From: an uncultured Flavobacteriaceae bacterium
Lineage (GTDB): Bacteria; Bacteroidota; Bacteroidia; Flavobacteriales; Flavobacteriaceae
Assembly: GCA_938010765.1 (NCBI GenBank)
Contig: CALLVX010000071.1
Location: 88,869 to 152,868, forward strand
Direction: 5' to 3'
DNA: 64,000 nucleotides
A program made the position numbers and the translations under genes. This document shows, one piece after another, positions 44,977-53,862 of this stretch. Position 1 is the first letter of the stretch. Each line of letters opens with the position of its first letter. Below the pieces are notes generated by a model. It was not told the origin of the DNA. It was given only the letters and a program-made list of their open reading frames with translations, and made no database searches.

Positions 44977-45218
44977 AGCGCGGAAGTATCTTGAATCAAA
45001 TCTAATTCAATTAAGAGAGCCATTGAACGGCGTATGGCAATATGCGACCCATTTACATTGATGTAGATAGGATCCTTCAGCGGTGCGACCTGTACCAGCG
45101 CTACTTCATTCCCCGGCAGGCAACCTAGTTCTAACAATTTTATAGGAAGTATGTTACCAGAAAATTCTTTGATGATTCCTCGTTCGCCAGGTTTTAGATG
45201 TGCTACAGTAGTACTCAA
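44973..45218 (-). CDS. feoA: FeoA iron transport accessory protein
   Basis: 81 residues, an SH3-like fold with VAHLKPGERGIIKEF, LLELGCLPGNEVALVQVAPLKDPIYINVNGSHIAIRR. The only start in frame is a TTG at 45218, followed upstream by a stop. FeoA assists FeoB at the inner membrane. The feoB ATG overlaps its end. Confidence 0.92.
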   Translation of the reverse strand: MSTTVAHLKPGERGIIKEFSGNILPIKLLELGCLPGNEVALVQVAPLKDPIYINVNGSHIAIRRSMALLIELDLIQDTSAL

Positions 45219-45377
45219 TATTATTTAGATTGATTATAAGCAAGGCCAAAAATAGGCAAATTGAGATGGTTTATAGGCTAAAAATTAAAAAAACTCCTTG
45301 GAGTACTGTCGCAATGGGTCGCTAAGCAAACCCGTACTTTGTACTGTTGAAGATACTGGCGTAAAAAAAGTGCTGCC

Positions 45378-46049
45378 TTAGTCGTAAGAAGCTTTTAAAA
45401 CCTCCAAATCTTGAAGCAAGCGTGCTATCTCTTCCGTATCGGTTCCATCGTAAAAACCACGTACTTGGCGCTCTTTATCCACTAAAATAAAATTCTCTGT
45501 ATGGATCATATCGAACGGACCGCCGTCGCCATCGGTTTTCACCGCCATATATGATTTTCGTGCCAATTCGTAGATTTGTTTTTTATCGCCTGTAACGAGG
45601 TTCCATTTTAAATCGTTTACCCCTTTTTCGAGCGCGTACTTTTTAAGCCGTGCAACCGAATCGATTTCCGGGGTCACCGAATGAGACAGTAGCAATATTT
45701 CACCCTCGTTCATAATTTTCTCTTGAATATCGGCCATGTTCTTGGTCATGATCGGGCAAATGGTCGGGCAGGTCGTGAAAAAAAAATCCGCTATATAAAT
45801 CTTGTCCTTGTAATCTTCTTGGGTAATGATTGTTCCATTTTGGTTGGTTAGGGAAAAGTTGGCAATACGGTGGTATTTTTTCTTGTATTGAAGTGCGCTG
45901 TCAACCAATTCCGCATTCACCATATTCGGTTGATAAATCAGCAATTTCTTGGGTGGTTGCAGGGCGTTGTAAAAAAGGTAGATGATCACTGCGGAAAGAA
46001 AGAAAAGTACAATTCCAAAAAATTTATACTTACCGAAGAAAGACAGCAT
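45378..46049 (-). CDS. SCO1/SenC-family protein
   Basis: 223 residues with one N-terminal membrane helix (FFGIVLFFLSAVIIYLFY). The thioredoxin-like domain has the copper-binding CPTIC (FFTTCPTICPIMTKN) and the distant histidine in MIHTENFILVDKE. SCO proteins deliver copper to the CuA site of cytochrome c oxidase or handle thiol redox there. No oxidase gene is in view. Confidence 0.93.
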   Translation of the reverse strand: MLSFFGKYKFFGIVLFFLSAVIIYLFYNALQPPKKLLIYQPNMVNAELVDSALQYKKKYHRIANFSLTNQNGTIITQEDYKDKIYIADFFFTTCPTICPIMTKNMADIQEKIMNEGEILLLSHSVTPEIDSVARLKKYALEKGVNDLKWNLVTGDKKQIYELARKSYMAVKTDGDGGPFDMIHTENFILVDKERQVRGFYDGTDTEEIARLLQDLEVLKASYD

Positions 46050-46209
46050 ACTCTTTTTGACAAAGATACGTTATGCCAAGAGGGCTTTCAAACATTTCCC
46101 CTTGGCGAGGTACTAAAACTTTCTTAAATACCTTGTTGCTGAATTACTTTCTTTTTTTAAGAGACTGTAAAGCCGTACTTTTGTGCGTTTTTAAGAGATA
46201 ATATAACAG

Positions 46210-47529
46210 ATGACATTAGCGATACAGATCATACAATTTATCATCATCATCTCCATTTTGGTGATCCTTCACGAATTCGGCCATTTTTTACCGGCACGCT
46301 GGTTCAAAACAAAGGTAGAGAAGTTTTACCTTTTCTTCGATTGGAAGTTTTCGCTCTTTAAAAAGAAGATAGGGGATACGGAGTACGGTATCGGGTGGCT
46401 TCCTTTGGGCGGTTATGTGAAAATCGCCGGAATGATCGACGAGAGTATGGATACCGAGCAAATGAACCAAGAGCCGCAGCCTTGGGAATTTCGGAGCAAG
46501 CCGGCATGGCAGCGATTGATTATTATGTTGGGCGGGGTAACGGTAAACTTCTTTCTGGCTTGGATTATCTATTCGATGTTGTTATTCAACAATGGAGACA
46601 CTTATATTCCCGCGGATAGTTTAAAATATGGTATTCTAGTAGATTCGGTGGGCCAACAATTGGGCTTGGAGACCGGAGATCAAATTTTAGCCGTGGACGG
46701 TAAAAAAACAAAAAAATTCAGTGATGCCGTACTTCAAATAGTTCTTGGAGACGATGTAACGGTACGTCGAGATGGCAATGAGATAACGGTTCCGCTGTCG
46801 GATGAAGGAAAAGCAACTGTCTTTAAGCAACAAGGGAGAAACTTCCTAAGCTATCGTTCCAAACCTATTATAGAAGTTGTGAGTCCCGAGTCTATTGCCG
46901 AAAAAGCGGGAATTCTGCCTGGAGATGAAATCACAATGGTAGGTGCCGAAAAAATTGAGTATTGGGATCAGTTTCGGAAAAAGATAGGTACCTCTTCGGG
47001 AGAAGCTATTGCCATTGAAGTACTTCGCAACGGGCAAACCGAAAACCTTTCTTTAAAGGTTCCTAAAGAGGGCTTAATTGGTGTTCAATTAGATTTTGAA
47101 GATTTAAGGGTAACCGATCAATATGGGTTTTTGGCCTCTATCCCGGCCGGTTTTAATAGAACCATCAAAGTGCTCACCGATCAAGTGCGACAATTCAAGG
47201 TCATCTTCAATTCAAAAACTGAGGCCTACAAACAAGTAAAAGGCCCCATTGGTATTGTAGAGATGATGTCCCCTACATGGGATTGGACCTTCTTTTGGAA
47301 TTTTCTTGCCATGTTTTCGGTATGGCTGGCCTTTGTAAACTTATTGCCGATTCCTGCGCTTGATGGGGGCCATGTTATGTTTTTACTCTATGAAATCATC
47401 TCCGGAAGACCGCCTAGTCAAAAGGTTTTGGAAACAGGTCAAATCATTGGTTTTGTACTAATAATGGGATTAATGGCCGTTATTTTTGGGAATGATATTT
47501 GGAACATTATTAAACGTTTTATCGAATAG
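46210..47529 (+). CDS. rseP: RIP zinc metalloprotease RseP
   Basis: 439 residues. The active site HEFGH lies in the first membrane helix (about residues 21-25), and LPIPALDGGHV in a later helix gives the third zinc ligand. Two PDZ domains (about 130-200 and 210-290) lie between. This site-2 protease cuts anti-sigma factors within the membrane after a first cut outside. The membrane anti-sigma factor encoded at 39300-40094 is one possible substrate, which is inference. Confidence 0.95.
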   Translation: MTLAIQIIQFIIIISILVILHEFGHFLPARWFKTKVEKFYLFFDWKFSLFKKKIGDTEYGIGWLPLGGYVKIAGMIDESMDTEQMNQEPQPWEFRSKPAWQRLIIMLGGVTVNFFLAWIIYSMLLFNNGDTYIPADSLKYGILVDSVGQQLGLETGDQILAVDGKKTKKFSDAVLQIVLGDDVTVRRDGNEITVPLSDEGKATVFKQQGRNFLSYRSKPIIEVVSPESIAEKAGILPGDEITMVGAEKIEYWDQFRKKIGTSSGEAIAIEVLRNGQTENLSLKVPKEGLIGVQLDFEDLRVTDQYGFLASIPAGFNRTIKVLTDQVRQFKVIFNSKTEAYKQVKGPIGIVEMMSPTWDWTFFWNFLAMFSVWLAFVNLLPIPALDGGHVMFLLYEIISGRPPSQKVLETGQIIGFVLIMGLMAVIFGNDIWNIIKRFIE

Positions 47530-47575
47530 TTTTAGATCTATCTGCAGAGAAGGCCTAAATCGCCCTCAATTTTAT

Positions 47576-47605
47576 TTGGGGTAATTGAAAAAACGATTAT
47601 ATTTG
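47576..47605 (+). promoter_or_regulatory. Consensus promoter of tRNA-Asn
   Basis: TTG (47576-47578), 19 nt, TATATTTG (47598-47605): an exact match to the Bacteroidota sigma-A promoter, ending 32 nt before the tRNA. Confidence 0.8.
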
Positions 47606-47637
47606 CACCCGCTAAATAATTAATTAGCGGTTTATTT

Positions 47638-47711
47638 TCCTCCTTAGCTCAGTTGGTTAGAGCATCTGACTGTTAATCAGAGGGTCCTTGGTTCGAGCCC
47701 AAGAGGGGGAG
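47638..47711 (+). tRNA. tRNA-Asn (anticodon GTT)
   Basis: A 74-nt cloverleaf. The acceptor stem TCCTCCT pairs with AGGGGGA (one G-T pair), the D arm is GCTC/GAGC, the anticodon arm TCTGA-CTGTTAA-TCAGA has anticodon GTT, and the T arm CTTGG/CCAAG frames TTCGAGC. The discriminator is G; CCA is not encoded. A consensus promoter precedes it. The AT-rich defence island begins right after its 3' end. Confidence 0.97.
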
Positions 47712-47721
47712 CTTTGCTAGC

Positions 47722-47757
47722 AAGGCTTCAGAGAGTTTTACTCCTGAAGCCTTTTTT
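47722..47757 (+). terminator. Terminator after tRNA-Asn
   Basis: Stem AAGGCTTCAG (47722-47731) pairs with CTGAAGCCTT (47744-47753), followed by a T-run. Confidence 0.88.
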
Positions 47758-47835
47758 ATTTGCACATGATTTGCACATAAAAATCCTTTTTTTTAAATAA
47801 TTTTTCTTGATATCAAAAGATTTCATTTGACCACG

Positions 47836-48033
47836 CTATTCTCTAAAAACTCTATTGATATTCTTAATCTTTAGTTTTTCAACGATATCTAGAAAATCAG
47901 TTAGTTTAATTGCATACTTGTCTGTTTCCCATTCACAGATACGCTCAGGCCTTCTACCAATTATTTTACCCATTTGTACCTGGGACAACTTTTTTTCTTC
48001 ACGCATTCGTTTAAGGTACTTCCCTACTTTCAT
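47836..48033 (-). CDS. Small XRE-family helix-turn-helix protein
   Basis: 65 residues, little more than the DNA-binding domain: YLKRMREEKKLSQVQMGKIIGRRPERICEWE, then a short helical tail. It lies at the tRNA-proximal end of the defence island, downstream of the large operon on the same strand but 222 nt away, so it has its own promoter or is last in the operon. It may control the island genes. Two inverted repeats in the region just upstream are possible targets. Confidence 0.75.
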   Translation of the reverse strand: MKVGKYLKRMREEKKLSQVQMGKIIGRRPERICEWETDKYAIKLTDFLDIVEKLKIKNINRVFRE

Positions 48034-48110
48034 TAGCCTACTATTTTTTAAGTGTGTGATTGTATTAAAGTTATATACGAGCTTAAGTCAGAAAAAGACA
48101 TATTGAATAT

Positions 48111-48179
48111 GGCGTAAATATGCTACACCATGAATAATCTTTTTAAAACTATTTATGAAGGTTCTAGAATATGTACGCC
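48111..48179. repeat. Inverted repeat upstream of the XRE gene
   Basis: GGCGTAAATAT (48111-48121) and ATATGTACGCC (48169-48179) are inverted copies with one mismatch, 47 nt apart. Possible roles are a regulator or recombinase site. Confidence 0.45.
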
Positions 48180-48186
48180 GGTATAA

Positions 48187-48217
48187 ACTCTTTACAAAAG
48201 GTGCATTCTGTAAAGAG
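48187..48217. repeat. Inverted repeat ACTCTTTACA-N12-TGTAAAGAGT
   Basis: Perfect 10-bp arms with a 12-nt centre between the end of the DUF262 gene and the XRE gene. On the minus strand no T-run follows, so a simple terminator is unlikely; an operator or an RNA hairpin protecting the 3' end of the defence mRNA fits better. Confidence 0.5.
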
Positions 48218-48255
48218 TAAAAGTTGGCATATATTTTATAGCATCTTGCAAGTAT

Positions 48256-50751
48256 CTATTTCAATTTCTTAATGGCAGGATGAAATGCCTCTTCAAATTT
48301 GGGTAAGTAGACTACTAAAAAATCATTCATTTTATCCCAATCATTCTTCTCATATATGCTTACACCATTCAGTTCATATTTAATACGACTCATTTTATGT
48401 TCTGGTAATTTTTCCCACAATAAGGGTTTTTCAAAAGTATGCTCTACAACTTCTTTTTGTTTTAATAATTTTTCAAAATATATCTTGTTTTGCTCTTTGC
48501 TTGAAGTTGTAATACCTAATTCAATACTTGTGTATTTCCCTGTACAAACAAAAGTGTAATTTAAACCACTTATACCAGCCCCTGAAATTAACCAATAACC
48601 AGTCGTGGGACTCACATTAGAAAATAGCTTTGTGTCTTTTATTTGTGGTAATAGTTGTTTCCAAAATTCTTTGCGAACGCTATGACGGTTTGACTTGTTA
48701 CCACTCTCTGCATACTTTATTAATAATTCATCCTCAAGTTCAAATAGAGGAAGTAATTTTTTAAGGGTGCTAAATTTGGAGTTACTATCAATGTTTGATT
48801 CAATCTGGTAACCACTTTGTAATACTTGTGGCGCTCTAAAATCAGAAGGATTGCGTGTTATTTTAAATATGTCTGTTGCTTCCAATAAAAGTTGAGCATT
48901 TTTTGTATACAATTTTTCAATTACATAAAAATACATCTGAGCGATAATTTCTTCATCTACTTTTGTGTCTTCAAAAATAAAATACTCTAATTTTTTATGG
49001 GTGGGGGATTCTGCATTAAATAGAGTTTGTTCCTCTGTGTTTTCAGATACTGGCAGCATTACATCAGGAAATTCCCATATCTTTAGAAAACGATTGTAAA
49101 TAAGCTTAAAGCGCTCATTATAATTTTCAATATTCCAACTTTCGATGGATTTTAAATAATCATTTAGCCAAAGGCGACTAAATTTATAGCCTTGTTCAGC
49201 CCCTTGACTATTCATTACTTTTTTATCTTCAAAAGACTTATTACTTAATGCTCCATTATTACCTGACAATGTTAGGTTAGCTATGGTATTTGCGTATTTC
49301 TCTTTAAACATAAAGTAATCGTCTGGTGTAATAGCTTTGTTCCAATCTTCATTGGGTTTTTGAGGAAATATATGTTCTATTGTTATAAGGCCGTTAGAAG
49401 TGTTTACATACTCTCTGTTATTGTAGTTCTCTAACAACTCAAACATGTAATTCCTATTTTTAGATTTAATATTGTACAAATCTTTATCCTTCAAAGCGGA
49501 CTTTAAATCTTCATCAGTTGGAAATTTCGCGTTACCTCGTTTTTTTACTAATGCTAATGCAATAGACTCGTAATACTCTTCTGTGTCAACTTCTGAATAC
49601 AAAGCCATAAATATCTTGTTCAAAGCATTGGTTGGCAAGCCAACAACAAATCTTCTCCACGTGTAAGACTGAATTAGTTTTAGTATTTTAATTAAATCAT
49701 TATTCGTTATTAAACCATTTTCCTCATCTTCAAAAACTTGAAGAAGAAAAGGGAAAGCAACATTGATTTCAAGGCGTGAAATATACTCTAGTTCTCTGCG
49801 TACGTTTTGATCTGGTATTGTGGAGGGGTTTATAAATTTTTTATAGTGTGTTGATAATGATTTTATATTTTCTAGCTCCTGATGATAAGCTTCATCTTTA
49901 ATTGGATAGAGCTTTTTAAATTCAATATAAACTTTACTTTTATTAGGTATTTTTTTATTTCGCAAGGTTAAATAATCTCTTATGTAGTCTGACACAAGGG
50001 ACTTTTGCTTTATCAAGTCTCTTGCGTTCTCTTCAATAGGATTCCAAATTTGTTCAAATACTTTGTTTTGATTTTTAGGGTCTAAATCCATTAGAATATA
50101 GTTCCTGATTAAATCAGATTGTGATAAGTCTAAACCTGTAGAATTTAAACTTTCAAAAATACGTTGAGGGTCGTCTTTACCTCTCTCCAAAGAGATTTCA
50201 ACGAAAATTAATCGTTTTAGTCCATTGAGTATGGTCTGAAAATTGTCCTTCGTAATTGTATTTTTGAAATAATTGAAGTTTTCAATAACGTTGGAATAAT
50301 TATTAAACTCGTTTTCAGTACCGTGCATAATAGCTTTAAATGCTAACGAATTGGTATCTGTTTGTTTGAGTTTGAGTTTGCTGTCTTCATGTTGAACATA
50401 TTGATTGGTTAAAAACATATTCAGCAACATATCAGCCTCATTATGCATATTGTTTTCTTTAGCAAAACGATATAATGCTACGTATATAATGTTGATTGTG
50501 GTTAAGCGCTGCTGTCCATCAATTATCACTAATTCTTTTACTTCACTTGTACTGTATGTGCCCTCATGTATAAAAACTATGCTACCTATGAAATGTGTGC
50601 CTCTATCAGCTTTCTCTACAGCTATTACATCATTTAGTAATTCTTTACATTCATTAGTAGTCCAATCATAATTACGTTGATATACAGGTATTACAAACTG
50701 AACATTCGGTGCTTGTAAAAAATTTGTAATTGGTAGTTCGTTTGCTTTCAT
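48256..50751 (-). CDS. GmrSD-like DUF262/DUF1524 protein with DUF4268-like C-terminus
   Basis: 831 residues. The N-terminal DUF262 (ParB-like) domain has FVIPVYQRNYDW (residues 19-30), FIGSIVF and LVIIDGQQRLTT (75-85), the nucleotide-dependent part. The DUF1524 HNH-type nuclease domain has TIEHIFPQKPNEDW and TIANLTLSGNNGALSNKSFEDK. The last about 120 residues (FWKQLLPQ..., LGITTSSKEQNKIYFEKLLKQK) resemble DUF4268. GmrSD and BrxU proteins of this type are type IV restriction enzymes against modified phage DNA. It is last in the island operon, 54 nt after hsdR. Confidence 0.85.
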   Translation of the reverse strand: MKANELPITNFLQAPNVQFVIPVYQRNYDWTTNECKELLNDVIAVEKADRGTHFIGSIVFIHEGTYSTSEVKELVIIDGQQRLTTINIIYVALYRFAKENNMHNEADMLLNMFLTNQYVQHEDSKLKLKQTDTNSLAFKAIMHGTENEFNNYSNVIENFNYFKNTITKDNFQTILNGLKRLIFVEISLERGKDDPQRIFESLNSTGLDLSQSDLIRNYILMDLDPKNQNKVFEQIWNPIEENARDLIKQKSLVSDYIRDYLTLRNKKIPNKSKVYIEFKKLYPIKDEAYHQELENIKSLSTHYKKFINPSTIPDQNVRRELEYISRLEINVAFPFLLQVFEDEENGLITNNDLIKILKLIQSYTWRRFVVGLPTNALNKIFMALYSEVDTEEYYESIALALVKKRGNAKFPTDEDLKSALKDKDLYNIKSKNRNYMFELLENYNNREYVNTSNGLITIEHIFPQKPNEDWNKAITPDDYFMFKEKYANTIANLTLSGNNGALSNKSFEDKKVMNSQGAEQGYKFSRLWLNDYLKSIESWNIENYNERFKLIYNRFLKIWEFPDVMLPVSENTEEQTLFNAESPTHKKLEYFIFEDTKVDEEIIAQMYFYVIEKLYTKNAQLLLEATDIFKITRNPSDFRAPQVLQSGYQIESNIDSNSKFSTLKKLLPLFELEDELLIKYAESGNKSNRHSVRKEFWKQLLPQIKDTKLFSNVSPTTGYWLISGAGISGLNYTFVCTGKYTSIELGITTSSKEQNKIYFEKLLKQKEVVEHTFEKPLLWEKLPEHKMSRIKYELNGVSIYEKNDWDKMNDFLVVYLPKFEEAFHPAIKKLK

Positions 50752-50805
50752 TTAATTTGTCTTTAAAGAACTGGCTAGATCTTTTTTGTCATTTAAATAT
50801 TTCTA

Positions 50806-53800
50806 TTACTTCCCAGAGCCAGATATGCGCTTCATAGTATCAAAAAATGCTTTGTAAAAGGCATCGTCTTTTGCATAGAGTCTATACAAGTCCAATTCTT
50901 GTTTTCTTTGTTTGGACATCACATCGTCTAATATTTTTTTGAATGCTAAATCTTTGTTTTGCTCATCTAAGTTTGTTTCAACTTTGAGCTTGAAATCGGG
51001 ATGTGCTTGAATTGATTTCGCCAAACTGATGAACTTAATTCTTTGGTCTTCAGGTGTGGCCTCCCAACCTTGAAACCAGCGCTCATTAAAACTATTAATA
51101 ATTAAATCTAAAGGGTCTTTTTCTTCTTCGGTGCCATGAGCTCCTCTTGGTGAAGGGTTTTGAGGGTCTACTTCTGATTCTGAATCATCTAAGCCAATTG
51201 TTTCATTTAACCGGACTCTTTCTAATCCGTAAGTAGTTAAATCAACAGAACTTAATAATTCATCTAACGCATCAATCTCGGTGTCTTTTATAGGTAACTT
51301 AGGAATCAGAAATTTTAAGAACCAAAAGAGCTTTTCCCAATTGAGTATTTCAAAAGGTAGAATAGAAGCCATTTGACCATAAATCTTAACGAATTGTTTC
51401 GCTTTTATTTTAAAATCTGCTTTGTCATCATGCTGTAGTTCCAGGCCATTTTTAAACCGTTCGGCTGCTCGTTCTATTATTGGGCTTAGTACTTGGGCAT
51501 CTTCTTTATTAAAGAACTTAGTATTGAAATCTTCAACTTCACTCCATTCATATACTCCTACTTCAGCTAAGGCATCTTTTAATTCATGTAATACATTTAC
51601 ATCTGTAGCTTCACTTAATGAAGTTGCCGTATAGAAAGGGTCGAATGAATCTTTGATGTCATCGGTAGAATTGAAGAAATCCAACACAAAAATGTCTTCT
51701 GTTTTCTTTCCTAACTTGTTAGCTGCTCTGTTTAATCTTGATAATGCCTGTACCGCTAAAACTCCCTGTAATTTTTTATCCACGTACATCGCACATAATT
51801 TTGGTTGGTCAAAACCAGTCAAATACTTATTTGCAACCACCAGAATTCTGTACTCATCATCATTAAATTTAATGCTTGTATCTTTCTCTGCGAAGCCATT
51901 CATTCCGGCTTCGGTATATTGAATGCCATCCACAGTTTTTTCACCGGAAAAAGCAATTACAATTTTAAATGGGTTGCCCTTACTTTTTAATACGGCAGAT
52001 AAACCTTTATAATACCGAATGGCAGATTCAATACTTTGGGTGATTACCATTGCTTTGGCTTTTCCTTTTAGTTTTTTTTGATTTACAATTTTAGGAATGA
52101 AATGGTCTAATATAATTTCAGCTTTTGTATTGATGGTTTGCTGATGCTGTTCTACATAAGCGCGCAGTTTTTTCTGTGCTTTAGTTGAATCAAACAACGG
52201 ATTATCTTCAATGGATTTTTCTATTTCATAGTAGCTTCGTAACGTGGTATAGTTTGCTAAAACATCAAGAATAAAACCTTCTTCTATGGCCTGTTTCATA
52301 GAATATAAATGGAATGGCTTAAACGTGCCATCTTCTTGTTTTACTCCGAATTTTTCAAGAGTTATCGGTTTTGGAGTGGCTGTAAAAGCTAAGTAAGAAG
52401 CATTCCCTCTCATTTTACGAGATTGCATGGCTTGCACTATTTTATCTTGTGCATCATCTACTTCTTCGTTCGATTGTTCGCCCATTGCAGTATTCATGCT
52501 ATCATGAGCAGAACCACTTTGGCTACTATGTGCTTCATCTATAATGACTGCAAAATGTTTGTCGCTCAAATCAGCTATACCGTCAATAATAAAAGGAAAC
52601 TTTTGAATGGTAGTAATAATGATTTTCTTGCCTTGCTCCAAACTGTCTCTTAATTCTTTGGATGAATAGGCTGGTGCAATTATATTTTTAATTTCAGAAA
52701 AACTAGCGATGTTTTCGCGTATCTGTTTATCCAGTAATCTTCGGTCTGTTACTACGATTACAGAGTCAAATAAGGGGTGTTCTACACCTTTACTACCAGG
52801 TATGGTGTTATTAAGTGGATAAGTCTCAATAAGTTGGTACGCGGCCCAAGTAATGGAATTTGACTTACCTGAACCAGCTGAATGTTGTACTAAATAGGTT
52901 TGGCCAACACCTTTGCTACTTGCATCTGAAATAATTTTACGCACCACATCCATTTGGTGGTATCTTGGAAAGAACAAGGTTTTGCCTTGTAGCGCATCTT
53001 TCTTTTTACCATCTAGACGCACAAAATGTTGAATAATATTAGCTAAACTCTCTCTTGTGAAAACCTCGCTCCATAGATAGTTGGTTCTGTGTCCAGTTTC
53101 ACCCTGTGGTACTTCAGGGTTGCCCTTGCCATGTTTGTTGCCTTTATTAAAGGGTAAAAAGAAGGTGTTTTTACCATCTAATTTAGTGGTCATATAGGCT
53201 TCGTCAGTATCTATCGCAAAATGTACTACGCAACGTGCAAAGTTTAACAAAGGTTGTCTGTTATCGCGTTGGTGTGTGTATTGGTGTTGCCCATGAACTT
53301 TAGCATTTTGGCCTGTCCAGGCATTTTTCAGCTCCATAGTAACGATAGGTAAGCCATTTATAAACAATACCAAGTCGATTTCTTCTCTTGGGTTGTCTAT
53401 ACTATATCGAAGTTGACGTGTTACACTAAAACGATTTTGTTCAAAATTGTCTTTTACTTTTTGGCTACTACTAGCTAGCGGTAGTTGGTACAATAGTGTA
53501 AAATTAGCATCGTCTACTTCTAAACCTTTTCTGAGTAAATGTAATACCCCATATTTCTTAATCATGCGGTCAAAACGATTTAGAATTTTCAACTTCCAGT
53601 CGCCTTGTTTTTGTAATTTTTCTAGTTCTTCTTTTTGCGTGCTTTCTAAAAACGACCAAAAAAACTGCTCATCTAGGGCAAACTGTGTATTAAAATTAGA
53701 GGGTTGTCCAATGTAATAGCCATTGCCGGTCCGATAGATTTCTGCTTGCTCATTCACACCATCTATTGATGTACCCTCAGTTTTTATTTCTTCTAAACAA

Positions 53801-53862
53801 CTGCCTGTTAGTATTTTTTCAATAGCTGCTTCTAAAGCTTGCTCGTTAGTTTGACTTTTCAT
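50806..53862 (-). CDS. hsdR: Type I restriction enzyme subunit R
   Basis: 1018 residues, usual length. The N-terminal PD-(D/E)xK nuclease has EIDLVLFINGLPIVTMELKN (Asp 163, Glu 177, Lys 179). Helicase motifs follow: Walker A HSAGSGKSNSITW, motif II VIIDEAHSSQ, motif III AFTATPKP, motif V/VI LVVANKYLTGFDQPKL and QALSRLNR. It translocates and cuts unmethylated DNA with HsdM and HsdS. The ATG shares one base with the stop of the STAND gene. hsdM and hsdS lie three genes upstream in the same operon. Confidence 0.96.
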   Translation of the reverse strand: MKSQTNEQALEAAIEKILTGSCLEEIKTEGTSIDGVNEQAEIYRTGNGYYIGQPSNFNTQFALDEQFFWSFLESTQKEELEKLQKQGDWKLKILNRFDRMIKKYGVLHLLRKGLEVDDANFTLLYQLPLASSSQKVKDNFEQNRFSVTRQLRYSIDNPREEIDLVLFINGLPIVTMELKNAWTGQNAKVHGQHQYTHQRDNRQPLLNFARCVVHFAIDTDEAYMTTKLDGKNTFFLPFNKGNKHGKGNPEVPQGETGHRTNYLWSEVFTRESLANIIQHFVRLDGKKKDALQGKTLFFPRYHQMDVVRKIISDASSKGVGQTYLVQHSAGSGKSNSITWAAYQLIETYPLNNTIPGSKGVEHPLFDSVIVVTDRRLLDKQIRENIASFSEIKNIIAPAYSSKELRDSLEQGKKIIITTIQKFPFIIDGIADLSDKHFAVIIDEAHSSQSGSAHDSMNTAMGEQSNEEVDDAQDKIVQAMQSRKMRGNASYLAFTATPKPITLEKFGVKQEDGTFKPFHLYSMKQAIEEGFILDVLANYTTLRSYYEIEKSIEDNPLFDSTKAQKKLRAYVEQHQQTINTKAEIILDHFIPKIVNQKKLKGKAKAMVITQSIESAIRYYKGLSAVLKSKGNPFKIVIAFSGEKTVDGIQYTEAGMNGFAEKDTSIKFNDDEYRILVVANKYLTGFDQPKLCAMYVDKKLQGVLAVQALSRLNRAANKLGKKTEDIFVLDFFNSTDDIKDSFDPFYTATSLSEATDVNVLHELKDALAEVGVYEWSEVEDFNTKFFNKEDAQVLSPIIERAAERFKNGLELQHDDKADFKIKAKQFVKIYGQMASILPFEILNWEKLFWFLKFLIPKLPIKDTEIDALDELLSSVDLTTYGLERVRLNETIGLDDSESEVDPQNPSPRGAHGTEEEKDPLDLIINSFNERWFQGWEATPEDQRIKFISLAKSIQAHPDFKLKVETNLDEQNKDLAFKKILDDVMSKQRKQELDLYRLYAKDDAFYKAFFDTMKRISGSGK

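Noticed and set aside
45219..45245. AT-rich imperfect palindrome before feoA as a Fur or DtxR box
   Set aside because: Only the outer TTAT/ATAA pairs match; the centre is not symmetric, so the site is not supported.
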